Origin: Patella vulgata
Taxonomy: Eukaryota > Mollusca > Gastropoda > Patellidae
Direction: 5' to 3'
Length of the DNA stretch: 64,000 nucleotides
Assembly (NCBI RefSeq): GCF_932274485.2
Contig: NC_065887.2
Span: forward strand, 5,924,001 to 5,988,000
The notes beneath the pieces were generated by a model, which made no database searches, was not told where the DNA came from, and saw only the letters and a program-made list of their open reading frames with translations. Shown here piece after piece: positions 44,895 to 55,238 of this stretch. A program made the translations under genes and the position numbers. Numbering within the stretch: the first letter of the stretch is position 1; each line of letters opens with the position of its first letter.

Positions 44895-45640
44895 TGCCCT
44901 TGAAAGAAGATATTATATAGTTTGCTAAATTCCTGTTTAAGAAACTTGTAGGGAAGAAATGAGACATGTATTAGATTGTTTGTTGAACTGGGTTAGGGAT
45001 TTAGACACATTTAATAAATCTTTATTGATTAAAATATATATTGCACAATCGCCGGGTGTAGGAAAACTTGATAATAATAATAATAGGTCTTAATTATTAG
45101 TCATATTCAGTTTAGTTAACGACTCGTTATTCATTCTTGGCATTTTATTTCTCCATTTTGCCCTACATTAACAGGTCACGAAAAGACCTATTCCAATAAG
45201 GTTGGTGATTTTTTATGGCATAAATATTTGAAAGCATACCTTTGGATTTTTGTTAAAAATAAGTTTGACATCATATTAGTTTACTAATTGTATAGATCGA
45301 CTTTGTGTCTCCTCACTAAATTTGACCATATAATTTTAGAAGTGTGTAATTAGTAGAAGGAAAACGGGTATTCGGGCGGGTTATCAGAACAACACAATTA
45401 ATTAGCCTTGACTTTATTGTATTAAGAAGAGACTTAGATAGTTTGTTGAACTGGGTTGTAGGGAAGAAGCATGTAATATATAGTTTGTCGAACTTGGGTG
45501 TTAATTTATTTTTTGTTATAACTGTAGCCTGTTCACTGGTATAATGGTGAACATTACAATACATATCATGTATCAACCATGTTTTGTTTCTGTTGTACCC
45601 TGTGAATAACATCTGAAATATACAATAGATGGTGTCATAG
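44895..45640 (+). repeat. Dispersed repeat, two partial copies
   Basis: 44895-45010 and 45420-45630 share GTTTGTTGAACTGGGTT and TAGGGAAGAA. The second continues into TACAATACATATCATGTATC as at 35.5 kb. The 119-aa antisense ORF (45316-45675) lies over this repeat and is not called. Confidence 0.6.
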
Positions 45641-45764
45641 CAGCAGGTTGTGATTTTAATCTCCAATAGACACACCCAAGGTTATTTTGGGACTAACATA
45701 TGTTTCAATTCTATTTCAATAATTCGCTAATATAATAGTAGTATATGAAGGTTCATCTATCCGG

Positions 45765-45810
45765 GTTGATCTGCTGTCTTCAGTCAGTGTCTGTACATTT
45801 GTTATGCGGT
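45765..45810 (-). pseudogene. Scrap of TRIM coding sequence
   Basis: GGTTGATCTGCTGTCTTCAG and TCAGTGTCTGTACATTTGTTA match the antisense of the TRIM segment encoding the LT(E/D)DSRST region (compare 14573-14614). Only about 45 bp remain, with no flanking TRIM sequence. Confidence 0.65.
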
Positions 45811-45917
45811 CGTCACGCTGTCCCGAAATTGACACCAGATGGATACACGATAACTTAAATGTTCAAATTCGGCTTTGATCGTAAAAATCATGCGAGCATT
45901 CGTGAGGGCATTTTAAG

Positions 45918-46495
45918 CAATCGTATGACCGCCTGTTGAGTTTCTCGGACTCCGGCAGCAATTTCGTGAGCGATGGCCAAGATTTGGAATGCCAAAAAGA
46001 CCCTGCGAAGGTTCATTTTCGTGTTGAATTCGGTTGTCCATTTTTTGCCCCACATAAGACCATCGTTAGCAATCTTGCCAAATCGTGCCTATTGACTTTT
46101 GAACAATTTCCGATTATTACTGTCGGAGTTATGGCCCTTGATCACTTTGAAAAATCTCGTAGACATTCTCGGGACTAAAGATAATATCCGATTGTGTATG
46201 AAGTGTATTGCTTTCCGATAATTACTACCAGAGGTATGGCCATTGATCACTTGGAAAATCTTGTGTACGCACAAGAGGCTAAAGTTAATATAAACGAAGT
46301 AAAGACGAAGATGGCACGACATGACAAAATGCTCTCACGATAAAGGACAAAATGGAGACACGAATTCAATAAATACGAAAATGAACCTTCGCAAAGGTCT
46401 TTCGGCAATTCGTTTGCATGCCAAAGGTTTTGCCAAAGCTCACGAAGTTGCTGCCGGGGCCTGAGAACCCCAACAGACGGTCATGCTCTCACGAA
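45918..46495. mobile_element. Foldback DNA element with about 140-180-bp inverted arms
   Basis: 45918-46056 and the reverse complement of 46318-46495 share ATGACCG(C/T)CTGTTG, CCGGCAGCAA, TTCGTGAGC, CCTT(T)GCGAAGGTTCATTTTCG and GAATTCG. The centre holds two diverged units of about 128 bp, with TTTCCGATTATTACTGTCGG / GTTATGGCCCTTGATCAC and a second version of each. No transposase is present. ORFs 45936-46178 and 46089-46322 are parts of the arms and centre. Confidence 0.75.
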
Positions 46496-46969
46496 TTGTC
46501 CGTTGCTTTTTCCGAAGTCGAACTGCTCGTCATTTTGTAATCTACGGTGTTTTTATTATCGAAGTCTGTCAATAATCATTACGATGGCGGCAACATTCTT
46601 TGGAAAAGGCCTAATTGAGTTACGATCTTGGCACGATTGCTGCTTTCGGTATGACATCACAAATCCAAGATGGCGGCGACGACTTCAAGGCTCGGTAATT
46701 ACTGGTCATGCTTGGTTCTCGGTTCATATTACTCCAGTACTAGTTGTAAATACTGATGGTTAAGTTATAACGTTTTACAGATTTTATACGAGAATGGCGA
46801 TTATTTAGGGCGTTAATTTTTTCTATTTAATTATTTCTGTAGTTTTGCAATCGGACTTCAGCTTTAAGTTACCAATTGAATCAATCACCCTGTATTGTAA
46901 CACCAAAGATCTTATGGCTTCTTTTTCTTAACATATAAATATTATCTTTTAGTTTACTAATTATCATTT

Positions 46970-47070
46970 GTGCTTGATAACGACAAGTGGATACTTATCG
47001 AAACGTCGGTCGGGCTATATGTGTACAAACCAGTAATTGTTTTTCCATATAAATTGTGTTGTGTTTTGTT
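46970..47070 (+). repeat. Patch similar to TRIM upstream flank
   Basis: Resembles 39795-39885 and 22805-22875: AACGA...GAAACGT, a GTGTA followed by AACCAGTAATTGTTTTCC segment and TAAATTGTGTTGT. The match is short and diverged. Confidence 0.4.
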
Positions 47071-47097
47071 TTTTTGGTTTCAATAATTCGTTTGCGC

Positions 47098-47165
47098 TTA
47101 GGGGTCTTTATCAGTGGGAGAAAATCGGGGGACCCTGGAAAAACCCACGAGGTTGGACAGATAAA
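47098..47165 (-). mobile_element. SINE (type B) fragment
   Basis: The reverse complement reads CTGTCCAACCTCGTGGGTTT, then a diverged TCCTCCGG region and CCCACTGATAAAGACCCCTA, as in the type B SINE body. Head and tail are missing. Confidence 0.7.
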
Positions 47166-47169
47166 AAAC

Positions 47170-48230
47170 AAATTCCAAGTAATATAGGACCCAATGAACT
47201 GTAAATAATTCCCCGGGAAAACTTCTCTGGTCATTTGTTGTATACGTGAGAGTTGCACGTTGACATTAAATAAATTGATTTTTTAACTGAACAGAGAATC
47301 AAAGCCTTAATAAATACAGCGGGCCGCTTTATTATGTATAATAGCTATATTATTATCAAAATAAATCTACACGACAGAAATAAAAAATAGCCCTTTCATA
47401 ATATTTTTATATTAAATTCAGATCACTGGCAACTTGCCCAGTATAACATCGAGCTGGGCGTGTGGTTAAAGCTACATCTTGTCGTGGCCATGGAAAACAG
47501 TAGTGCTAAAAGCTACATGTCGTGGCCACCTGTCGCGGAAATCCGTGGCTGTTAAACCTACTCGAAATTCGTACTTCGCCTGGAAAAAATGTCAATAATG
47601 GAAACGAAGTTGTAGGCCTATGACTTGTCGGAGCAGAGCTGTAGGACGCTAAAACCCATTTCATTTTAATTATAATGACTGTGACGTTGTATTTTGTATT
47701 ATTTTAAATTGCTTGAATTATCTCGCAAGAGTTGTTTCTAGCACCAGATAAAATATATTTTCCAAGTGAAATGTGAAACTCTATTTTCGTGTAACAACAA
47801 ATTATTGCAAATCGTAAGCCATTGTTAAAGAGACAAAAGAAACTATAAATGACATAGTTGGGAAAAGCACAGCAAAATTGTATTAACCTCGACAACTCAT
47901 CAAATGAGAAGTGATATCGGGTATTCTTGAAAGATCATTGTACCCTGCATCGTGCACTTTAAACTGGATAGATGATGAAATTATTGGGGATTCTCTAGAA
48001 ATATTACTAGTTTTATTGTTTAGTGGGTCGTTTGAAAATACAAGGTTGACCCAGCCTTCCATAAATATGTTATTTTCTTTTTGTGTTCGTGCGTGAAAGA
48101 CCCATACCCTAATCACGTGGCGGATCTATTGAAATGTATAAAGATTAGTCATGTGTTCGGTGTGGTTTCGTGTATTTATGTACAGCATTACCATACATGG
48201 AAGTCGTCTTTATATAGCTGCATAGATATT
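47170..48230. repeat. Long inverted duplication, right arm
   Basis: Reverse-complement partner of 20012-21490. It includes a type A SINE tail scrap (47613-47672) at the same internal position as the one at 20617-20662, so that SINE was inserted before the duplication. A 77-codon antisense frame (47883-48116) is open here and closed in the left arm. This gives weak, unsupported potential for a lost exon. Confidence 0.8.
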
Positions 48231-48239
48231 ATTTTTTCT

Positions 48240-48870
48240 TTTATGTCCTTGAAAGCAGAATTCATATCTATTTCAGTGTACGTTAGTCATAAATAGGACA
48301 GGATCTCTTCCCATTGGCAAGTCAATTGTTTACGTTGAATCATATCAATTATGAAATACAAAGAAATTATCTTTAAACGTGGATTTTGGGGGAATAAAGT
48401 GTTAACAGGGTAAATGACGAATCGTCATACGCCCTGATGTAATGTGTGAGTATATTATATTCACCCCAATGGGCCCTATTTTGTATACAGGCCGTACCTG
48501 TTCAATGAATGAGATACAAATGTATTGAAAGCATAGTGACAGCAGAGACTTGGGTGCACTGAGAGCACACATAGAGCAGTAGGGGTGCAATGCGAAACAC
48601 TGGTGATCAAACCGGCAACTGTATGGGTCATTCCATGTCAAGTGGACCAGATTTCGGAAAGTTGGGAACATGACCCCCTCCCAAAAAATTATAAAAAAAA
48701 TATATGTTATAGTACATGGGCTTAAGCTAACAAATCCAAAATTATACCTCTCTAGGCCGAACATTCGATGAGATATGACCATTTGAAATTAGGGTACTGA
48801 AACGATCATAAATTCAGTAATTTTTTTCAGGTTTTCGGATGCTTTAAACACACATTTCTTATATGAGTAG
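48240..48870. other. Intergenic DNA, no gene supported
   Basis: The longest frame (48402-48782, minus, 126 codons) shows no domain, no strong start context and a composition like its AT-rich surroundings. Confidence 0.35.
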
Positions 48871-48875
48871 AACTC

Positions 48876-49185
48876 TCTTATCTCTTAATTTCCTATTTTC
48901 GAGTTGCATTTTGGCTTGGTATGCGTGTTGGCGCCTTCTTATTGACATCAATAGATACAAAAATATGACTAAGCCGAAAGTCGACAAGACGGTATACAAG
49001 CCAAAATGCAAGTCGAAAATAAGAAATTAGGAAAAAAACGTCAGGCGCTATAATCGCTGTGTGTTATTTCTTAATTTCCTATTTTCGAGTTGCTTTTGGC
49101 TTGTATAGCGTGTTGTCGCCTCACATTTTATCGTAACTTCTACTTTTCTACTTTTCGACTTTCGCGTTCTGAAGAGGCGAAAAGT
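48876..49185. mobile_element. Hairpin-forming repeat, three alternating arms
   Basis: TTAATTTCCTATTTTCGAGT with GCATTTTGGCTTG (48882-48914) is followed by its reverse complement (about 48998-49031) and then a second forward copy (49073-49106). A further inverted pair, TCTACTTTTCGACTTTCGC and GCGAAAAGTAGA, lies at about 49147-49190. The whole can fold into alternative long hairpins. No coding sequence is seen. Confidence 0.7.
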
Positions 49186-49344
49186 AGAAATTATGAATGG
49201 TAGTTATAGGCTTCCATAGTATTGGGTACAATGTATGTCTGTGTGTGTGAGTGTGTGTATGGGGGGGTGTGCTTGTTTGGGCGGCTATACTCTTATTACT
49301 CGCGATATAACGATCAATGACAAGTTACAGATGTCCATAATCAA

Positions 49345-49816
49345 GGGCCATAATCCCCCCCCCCCCCTATGTGAAATAGATCAAATTAGTGAGGAAGGAA
49401 TTAAAATGTTACAGACATTACATGAAGATATGATCCAAATGAAAAGTTCTCTACAGAACAGTTTGAAATATATTAATGAAGTGTTAATTGGTAAATCTAC
49501 ATTTCCAGTTGTAGATGCGTTAACCAATGTACAAAATCTGACGGAGGACAGCAAATCAACCAGTTTAGGTATACCCCCAACAAAATATTTCTTTCAGCGT
49601 ATGGTGGAGATAGATGTTACAGCTTTAGAAAGGTTATTAGGTGAATTAGACATAATGGAGTCCTGGACATTTAATTTTAGTTTGATCAGATAGTGAAGAC
49701 TGATGTGATCGTAACTGCTAATGATGTAATAATACAAGGAATGAAATGGAGTGTAGGTTTTAGACATAGTACAGATACATCAAAATTAGGGTGTTACCTG
49801 CGTCTAAGATTACTAC
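49345..49816 (+). pseudogene. TRIM gene 3' half (copy 5), interrupted
   Basis: The frame resumes in the TRIM coiled coil with EIDQISEEGIKMLQTLHEDM and continues through KSSLQNSLKYINEVLIGKS, VVDALTNVQNLTEDSKSTS and LERLLGELDIMESWTFNFSL to a stop at 49693. Past a frameshift the MATH part reads on (VIIQGMKWSVGF, DTSKLGCYLRLRL) until it is cut at 49816 by the CACTGAAAA element. The RING, B-box and first part of the coiled coil are missing. A C tract at about 49358-49368 marks the left junction. It cannot make a functional ligase. Confidence 0.85.
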
Positions 49817-50105
49817 ACTGAAAAAAAACTTGTGTTGAAACAACACAAACTTGTGTCTCTATTTAACAACACAAACTTGTGTTGAAACAACACAAACTTG
49901 TGTTAAATGTTGAAACAACACAAGACTTGTGTTAAAATTTACCAAACAACACAAACTTGTGTGAAAATCTACACATTACTTGTGTCGAAACTTGTGTTGA
50001 AATTTCTGAAACTTGTGTTGAAATTTCTGAAACTTGTGTTGAAATTTCTGAAACTTGTGTGGTTTCATAAAAACTTGTGTATAACCACCAACAAAAACTT
50101 GTGTT
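49816..50105. mobile_element. Palindromic ACACAAGT element inserted in TRIM copy 5
   Basis: It starts CACTGAAAAAAAAC and contains about 15 ACTTGTGT / ACACAAGT words in both orientations, many as AACACAAACTTGTGTTG palindromes. The unit AAACTTGTGTTGAAATTTCTG repeats with a period of about 21 bp at 49988-50054. The expected right end, TTTTTTCAGTG, is seen in the related element at 4034 but not here. No coding capacity. Confidence 0.75.
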
Positions 50106-50814
50106 TTATTTTCCCTCAATTTAGCAATCTTTCCCATGCAGCCCCCCACCCCCTTTGCTCTGTTTAACCTGTAAAGTTTGATAAATGAGGTAACAATAAT
50201 TTTATTTGTTAAATTATCATTTATTCATAAAATGATAGGAAAAAGTAAATTAACACCACCAAATCAAAACTAAATAGACATCATTTGAAATGTTAACAGA
50301 AAAACAGAGATATAATTCTAATACTAATAAAATTTTTGTTATACTTTGCCCCCCTCCCCCCCACATCACAAAATACAAAATAGCTATTTAATTTTTTCTT
50401 TACCCGAAAACAAGAACTGAGAAAAGAAAGATCCCTACCCCATACCCCAAAAATATATAATTCAAATATATCTAAATTTAATAACATCCAAACCAAGCCC
50501 TAATTAGATTAATTATGCACTAAATTGAAATACTTTCAGAAACTGAAAAGTGCTACAAAGTCATATTACAAGTGATTCGTGAGGCATCTAGAAATAACTA
50601 GCATACACAGAAAACTAACAAAAGAAAAATGCACTATTTTGCAGGAGTAATAAAATGATGTAGAACCTTTTCCTCAAACAAAATGAATATTTTGTACATA
50701 AAAGGAGCAAAGCATCAAGATTACAGGATTGAAAAATAAAAAAATATCAGAGAAAATCGCAAACATTAAATAATATGTACAAAGTATATATAAATAATCA
50801 CAAGTCAAAAGCAA
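50106..50814. other. Intergenic DNA, no gene seen
   Basis: AT-rich sequence with C-rich tracts (about 50141, 50348). Short antisense frames here have no features. Confidence 0.35.
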
Positions 50815-51165
50815 GGAGGAGCCACTGTGGTTCAGTGAGTGCATTGGCCGAGAAATTTCAACTGGATTTTCCGACATAGTTCCCACACGTCAGTAGTGTA
50901 GGACATGGCAAGGGATAATTGGGTATAAGCCCAGAATTGAAACTACCCCCACTGCGTTTACTTTAAAGAACCCTTGACAATTGAATTATCTGACTCAATG
51001 ACAGACCCTTCTGATCCAATGTGCGTGTGTTAACCATTCGGCCCTCCTGGGTTCCCTTTAAACAACCCTTGACAGTTGAAATATTTGATATAAGAGTAGG
51101 TTGTAGGGCAGAATTACCATAATAACACAGAAAAGTAGGATATTAAACCCTATTTCATTTCATAA
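50815..51165 (+). mobile_element. SINE (type A relative), degenerate
   Basis: A head resembling GAGCCACTGTGGTTCAGTG and CATTGGCCGAGAAATTTCA, and a 3' part with CAACCCTTGACAGTTGAAA, GATATAAGAGTAGG and TATTAAACCCTATTTCATTT, bracket a diverged middle. It is the oldest-looking copy of this SINE type in the window. Confidence 0.6.
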
Positions 51166-52155
51166 GCAAGGGAAAGTCACCTTAATGTAGGTCAAGGTTT
51201 TTTGTAATTCTGGGTATATTTGATCTACATTTGGTTTCTAGACTATGCCTATTAAATACTTTATGATTTCCGACCAAATTCTAAGTGATTTATATGTCAC
51301 TTTACATTCTATATTATACATAAATTTCTGTAGAGAATTAAAATCTAATTGTGTTTGGGATGAATATTTAACAGTAAAAACAAAAAAAAAATATTCAAAA
51401 ATTGGGTCAAATGCATTCTTTTCCAGAATTATAAAATAAATTGATGCTTGGGATCTCTTGTTGTTATCATACATCAAATAATCTTCCAGCCTAAAAAATA
51501 AAAAAGTAGGCAATAAGAATACTTTCTTACTATTTATGGTTCACAATGTTTAAATAAACAATTTATTTTGCCACATCGAGACTGAGTCTCTATTTTGTTT
51601 CATCTTTGGGTAACACTTATTGTGTCTTGTCCAGTAACAGACCCAGGCAGATTATTATATTTTATTTCCATCGACAACAAATTGGATATTACCTATTAAA
51701 ATCTATTTGAAAAGTAAAATATTGTCCATTTTTATACTGCTATTTACTGTAAAAATACACATAGGGTCTATCACAACTTGAAGAAAATCAATGGATGTGA
51801 TTGTCAAAAATCAAGAATGCCAAGACTTGAATAGGAGAGTCCTAGGCATTGCCCCAAGAAGAATAACTAGATTACCAATCAAGTGTATAGAACTAGTTGA
51901 TGATTAAAAATACAAATATGTATGTTACTTACATTTTACCTGATTATCAAGCTCTGTGAGAAAAAGTTTCCATAATATGAATAGCCATTTCCAACTGTCT
52001 TGATCTTTCTGATGTAGTTAACTGAGAAAAAAAACATACTATGTTTTAGTTGACTTAAATCGATTCAATATTTAAATAGACGAAAGTTTTAATTTAATTA
52101 AATTGTATTGTAATGTGTTGGTTTGCTTTGTCACAGATGAGACAAAATGAAAAAA
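51166..52155. other. Intergenic DNA, no gene seen
   Basis: AT-rich sequence. The 91-aa and 64-aa opposite-strand frames near 51240-51510 mirror each other and carry no domain. Confidence 0.35.
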
Positions 52156-52486
52156 ATGAAATGAAATGGGGTTTGGCGTCCTACTGTTCAGCTTCGACTG
52201 GGCTAATGAGGTTGGGCATATGCCATACAGTGTGCCACGAGAGAAATTTTGCCGGGTACCGTGACCCTAAGGCCTACTCTTGTATCAAATTCTAACTGCC
52301 AGGGGCTCTTTTACATGCACACCAATGTGTACACGGGATCACGTTTTTTTGTTCAATCTGAACGACTAGACAGCTGTCCTTGTAAGGCCTCCCGTACTGC
52401 ATCGTCTAACTGCAAACCCGCGACCTTAAAATATGCAAACCAGTGTCTAACCCACTTGGTCACCATGGGTCCCCACAGATGATATA
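52156..52486 (-). mobile_element. SINE (type A), full-length, diverged head
   Basis: Reverse-strand SINE with tail GAAATGAAATGGGGTTTGGC, body GACTGGGCTAATGAGG, GCCATACAGTGTGCCACG and a GTGTACACGGGATC stretch. The head region (52400-52482) is recognisable by CCCACTTGGTCACCATGG opposite the A box. The start of the 1,067-bp duplication (52394) lies inside it. Confidence 0.8.
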
Positions 52487-53014
52487 GTCATATCTACATG
52501 TATCTGGACATAAGTAAGATTCTGTCTGTGCACATACATGTACGTGTACAGTTTTACTATACTAAACTGAATTTTAAATTTCAAAATATTAAAATGAAAT
52601 CGAGGTTTATGTCACATCAGCTCCAACCGGGCTATATTGTGCCAAACACATTATGGTGAGATTCTAAAATACCACAACAACAATCTTTTCTATTAGAATT
52701 GAACACTCACCCCCCAAAAACACCTATGAGAAATCATAGGTGCTCAAATCACCATTTCTTCAGCTCTTTCTTTTCCCATATTTGGGTTTTTTGACTTATT
52801 TTATTATATGATCTTTGATTTGCTATGGCATCTAATATGGAAACTGAAAAATATGAATATGTGACATGTAATTAACTGTTTAAGATACCTTACCATATAC
52901 AAACTGTGTGATATCTAAAACCATTTTAATCCCGAAGATCTTACCTAAACCGTGAAAATCTGTTTTAATAACCCTTGTTTGTCATGTGACTGGAGAGTCA
53001 CAGTAATAAAAAGA

Positions 53015-53105
53015 GAGCCATGTGGCTTAGTGTGTAAGGCACTGGCTTGGTACCCGGGAGGTTGCGGGTTCGCTCCCAGTGTTGACCGAGAAAGCTCATT
53101 TGGAT
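53015..53105 (+). mobile_element. tRNA-like SINE head (solo)
   Basis: ATGTGGCTTAGTGTGTAAGG resembles an A box, and GCGGGTTCGCTCCCAG a B box, followed by TTGACCGAGAAAGCTCATTT as after the head of the type A SINE. The body is missing, and a full SINE begins about 35 bp downstream. The duplicate lies at about 54082-54172. Confidence 0.7.
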
Positions 53106-53136
53106 TTTTCAGCATGGATTCCCTGTCTAGTCGTCA

Positions 53137-53460
53137 TGGTGGCTAAGTGGGTAAGACGCTGGCTCGCTAGCCTGGAGGTCGGGTGTTCGATCCCTGCATT
53201 GGCCGAGAAGTTCACCCAGATTTTCCGGCGTGGTTTCCTCTTGTTAGTGATGCAGGACGGAGGGCCTGACAAGGACATCTGTCTAGTCATTCAGATTGAA
53301 CAAAAAAACGTGGTCCCGTGTACACATTGGTGTGCATGTAAAAGATCCCCTGGCAGTTAGAATTTGATACAAGAGAAGGCCTTAAGGTCACGGTACCCGG
53401 CAAAATTTCTCTCGTAGCACACTGTATGGCATATGCCCAACTTCATTAGCCCAGTCCTCC
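53137..53460 (+). mobile_element. SINE (type A), 3' end cut at duplication junction
   Basis: The head, GGTGGCTAAGTGGGTAAGAC (A box) and GGTGTTCGATCCCTG (B box), the body and TTAGCCCAGT are present. The sequence then passes directly into the next duplication unit without the CCCCATTTCATTT tail. Confidence 0.85.
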
Positions 53461-54527
53461 GTACTGCAATGTCTTACTGCAAACCCGCGACCTTAAAATA
53501 TGCGAGCCAGTGTCTAACCCACTTGGCCACCGTGGTCCCCCACAGATGAGACAGTCATATCTACATGTATCTGGACATAAGTAAGATTCTGTTTGTGCAC
53601 ATACATGTACGTGTACAAATTTACTATACTAAACTGAATTTTAAATTTCAAAACAATAAAATGAAATGGAGGTTTATGTCACATCAGCTCCAACCGGGAT
53701 ATATTGTGCCAAACACATTATGGTGAGATTCTAAAATACCATAACAACAATCTTTTCTATTAGAATTGAACACTCACCCTCCAAAAACACCTATGAGAAA
53801 GCATAGGTGCTCAAATCACCATTTCTTCAGCTCTTTCTTTTTCCATATTTGGGTTTTTTGACTTATTTTATTATATGATCTTTGATTTGCTATGGCATCT
53901 AATATGGAAACTGAAAAATATGAATATGTGACATGTAATAAACTGTTTAAGATACCTTACCATATACAAACTGTGTGATATCTAAAACCATTTTAATCCC
54001 GAAGATCTTACCTAAACCGTGAAAATCTGTTTTAATTACCCTTGTTTGTCATGTGACTGGAGAGTCACAGTAATTAAAAGAGAGCCATGTGGCTTAGTGT
54101 GTAAGGCACTGGCTTGGTACCCGGGAGGTTGCGGGTTCGCTCCCAGTGTTGACCGAGAAAGCTCATTTGAATTTTTCAGCATGGATTCCATGCCTAGTCG
54201 TCATGGTGGCTAAGTGGGTAAGACGCTGGCTCGCTAGCCTGGAGGTCGGGTGTTCGATCCCTGCATTGGCCGAGAAAGTTCACCCAGATTTCCCGGCGTG
54301 GTTCCCCCTTGTCAGTGATGCAGGACGGAGGGCCTGACAAGGACAGCTGTCTAGTCATTCGGATGAAATGAAAAAACGAGGTCCCTTGTACACGTTGGCG
54401 TGCACGTAAAAGATCCCTTGACAGTTGGAATTCGATACACCGCAGTGCCGCTGTCCGGGCAAAATTTCCCTCATAGCACACTGTGTGGTGTATGCCTGTC
54501 TTCATTAGCCCAGTTCGGAGCAAAACA
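53461..54527. repeat. 1,067-bp tandem duplication, unit 2
   Basis: Second unit of the duplication that starts at 52394. The SINE at its right end is complete (54204-54558), while the one at the end of unit 1 stops at the junction. This suggests that the crossover used SINE sequence. Confidence 0.9.
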
Positions 54528-54558
54528 GTAGGACGTTAAACCCCATTTCATTTCATTT
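54204..54558 (+). mobile_element. SINE (type A), full length
   Basis: Best reference copy in the window. The tRNA-derived head has a pol III A box (GTGGCTAAGTGGGTAAGACG) and B box (GGTGTTCGATCCC) about 45 bp apart. The body contains TTGGCCGAGAAAGTTCACC, GCGTGCACGTAAAAGATCCC and TCATAGCACACTGTG. The tail is GGACGTTAAACCCC then ATTTCATTTCATTT. SINEs are copied by LINE machinery; the partner is not identified here. The antisense ORF 54194-54523 is this SINE. Confidence 0.9.
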
Positions 54559-54562
54559 CTAG

Positions 54563-54640
54563 TCGTTTCAATGGAACACAAAACCTGAGGTCCCATTGGC
54601 GTGCATTTAAGCCGATAGTATGGCAGTTGGAATTTGTTGG
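54563..54640 (+). mobile_element. SINE (type A) internal fragment
   Basis: CTAGTCGTTTCAATGGAACA, AAACCTGAGGTCCCA and TTGGCGTGCATTTAAG, then GGCAGTTGGAATT, follow the body of type A but without head or tail. Confidence 0.6.
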
Positions 54641-55015
54641 CTGTAGCACCCGTGTCACAGTTCGACTGCTAGTTTGCGATACCCACTCGATATGAATGAG
54701 TGGTGATTGGCTAATGAATTCTAAAATCAGACGAATGCTTCGGCGAAGCGGACACACCACTCAAATACAATTCGGCCAAATATATCAAACATGTTTGATT
54801 CGGGCGTATGTCAGTGGATAAACTAGGTGAAGTTTAGCGCCAATTGATTCAGCCAAATCCTTTGGCTAGTTTATCCAGCACTGACGATTTAAGTTTGTAC
54901 TTTCTTTATATGCAAATATCACATTTGAAAGAGGCTGTAAGCCTACTTTCTTTATATGCAAATATCTTATTTGAAATAGGCCATTATTATGTGATTCCCC
55001 ACTTGAATGTGACTA

Positions 55016-55095
55016 GGAATAGGGTCGCCTGTCCAGCCTTGTGGGTTTTCTCCGGGTCCTCCGGTTTCCTCCCTTTGCTAAATACCCCTAGGGTG
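55016..55095 (+). mobile_element. SINE (type B) fragment
   Basis: GGGTCGCCTGTCCAGCCTTG, TTTTCTCCGGGTCCTCCGG and TTTCCTCCCTTTGCTAAA match the central part of type B. Confidence 0.75.
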
Positions 55096-55238
55096 TATTC
55101 GAAACAGTGTTCCGGTGCAGAGAACGGACGAAGAATGGGTTCTTGTCGGACTTGAGCAGTCTGGAATGCGTTCACGAACACATTCCCGTTCTCAAATCCC
55201 ACACTACCTCATAGCTGGTGTGAAGGAGAACAAACATG

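Larger units (their letters stand above)
52394..53460. repeat. 1,067-bp tandem duplication, unit 1
   Basis: GTACTGC at 52394 recurs at 53461, and the whole interval repeats with small differences to about 54527. Each unit contains a SINE-head scrap (-), a degenerate SINE tail (52593-52650), AT-rich DNA, a lone tRNA-like SINE head (53015-53105) and a type A SINE (+). ORF pairs such as 52952-53146 and 54019-54213 are duplicated SINE translations. Confidence 0.92.

Noticed and set aside
45316-45675. 119-aa minus-strand ORF
   Set aside because: It overlaps the dispersed repeat shared with 35.3-35.6 kb, where no such frame is kept.
48402-48782. 126-aa minus-strand ORF, the longest unexplained frame
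   Set aside because: No domain, signal or conserved block, an AT-driven composition and no paralog in the window. Chance remains the simplest reading.
54204-54280. tRNA gene
   Set aside because: A and B boxes are present but the cloverleaf arms are not. The sequence continues into a SINE body with a repeated tail, and the same head recurs at several sites.
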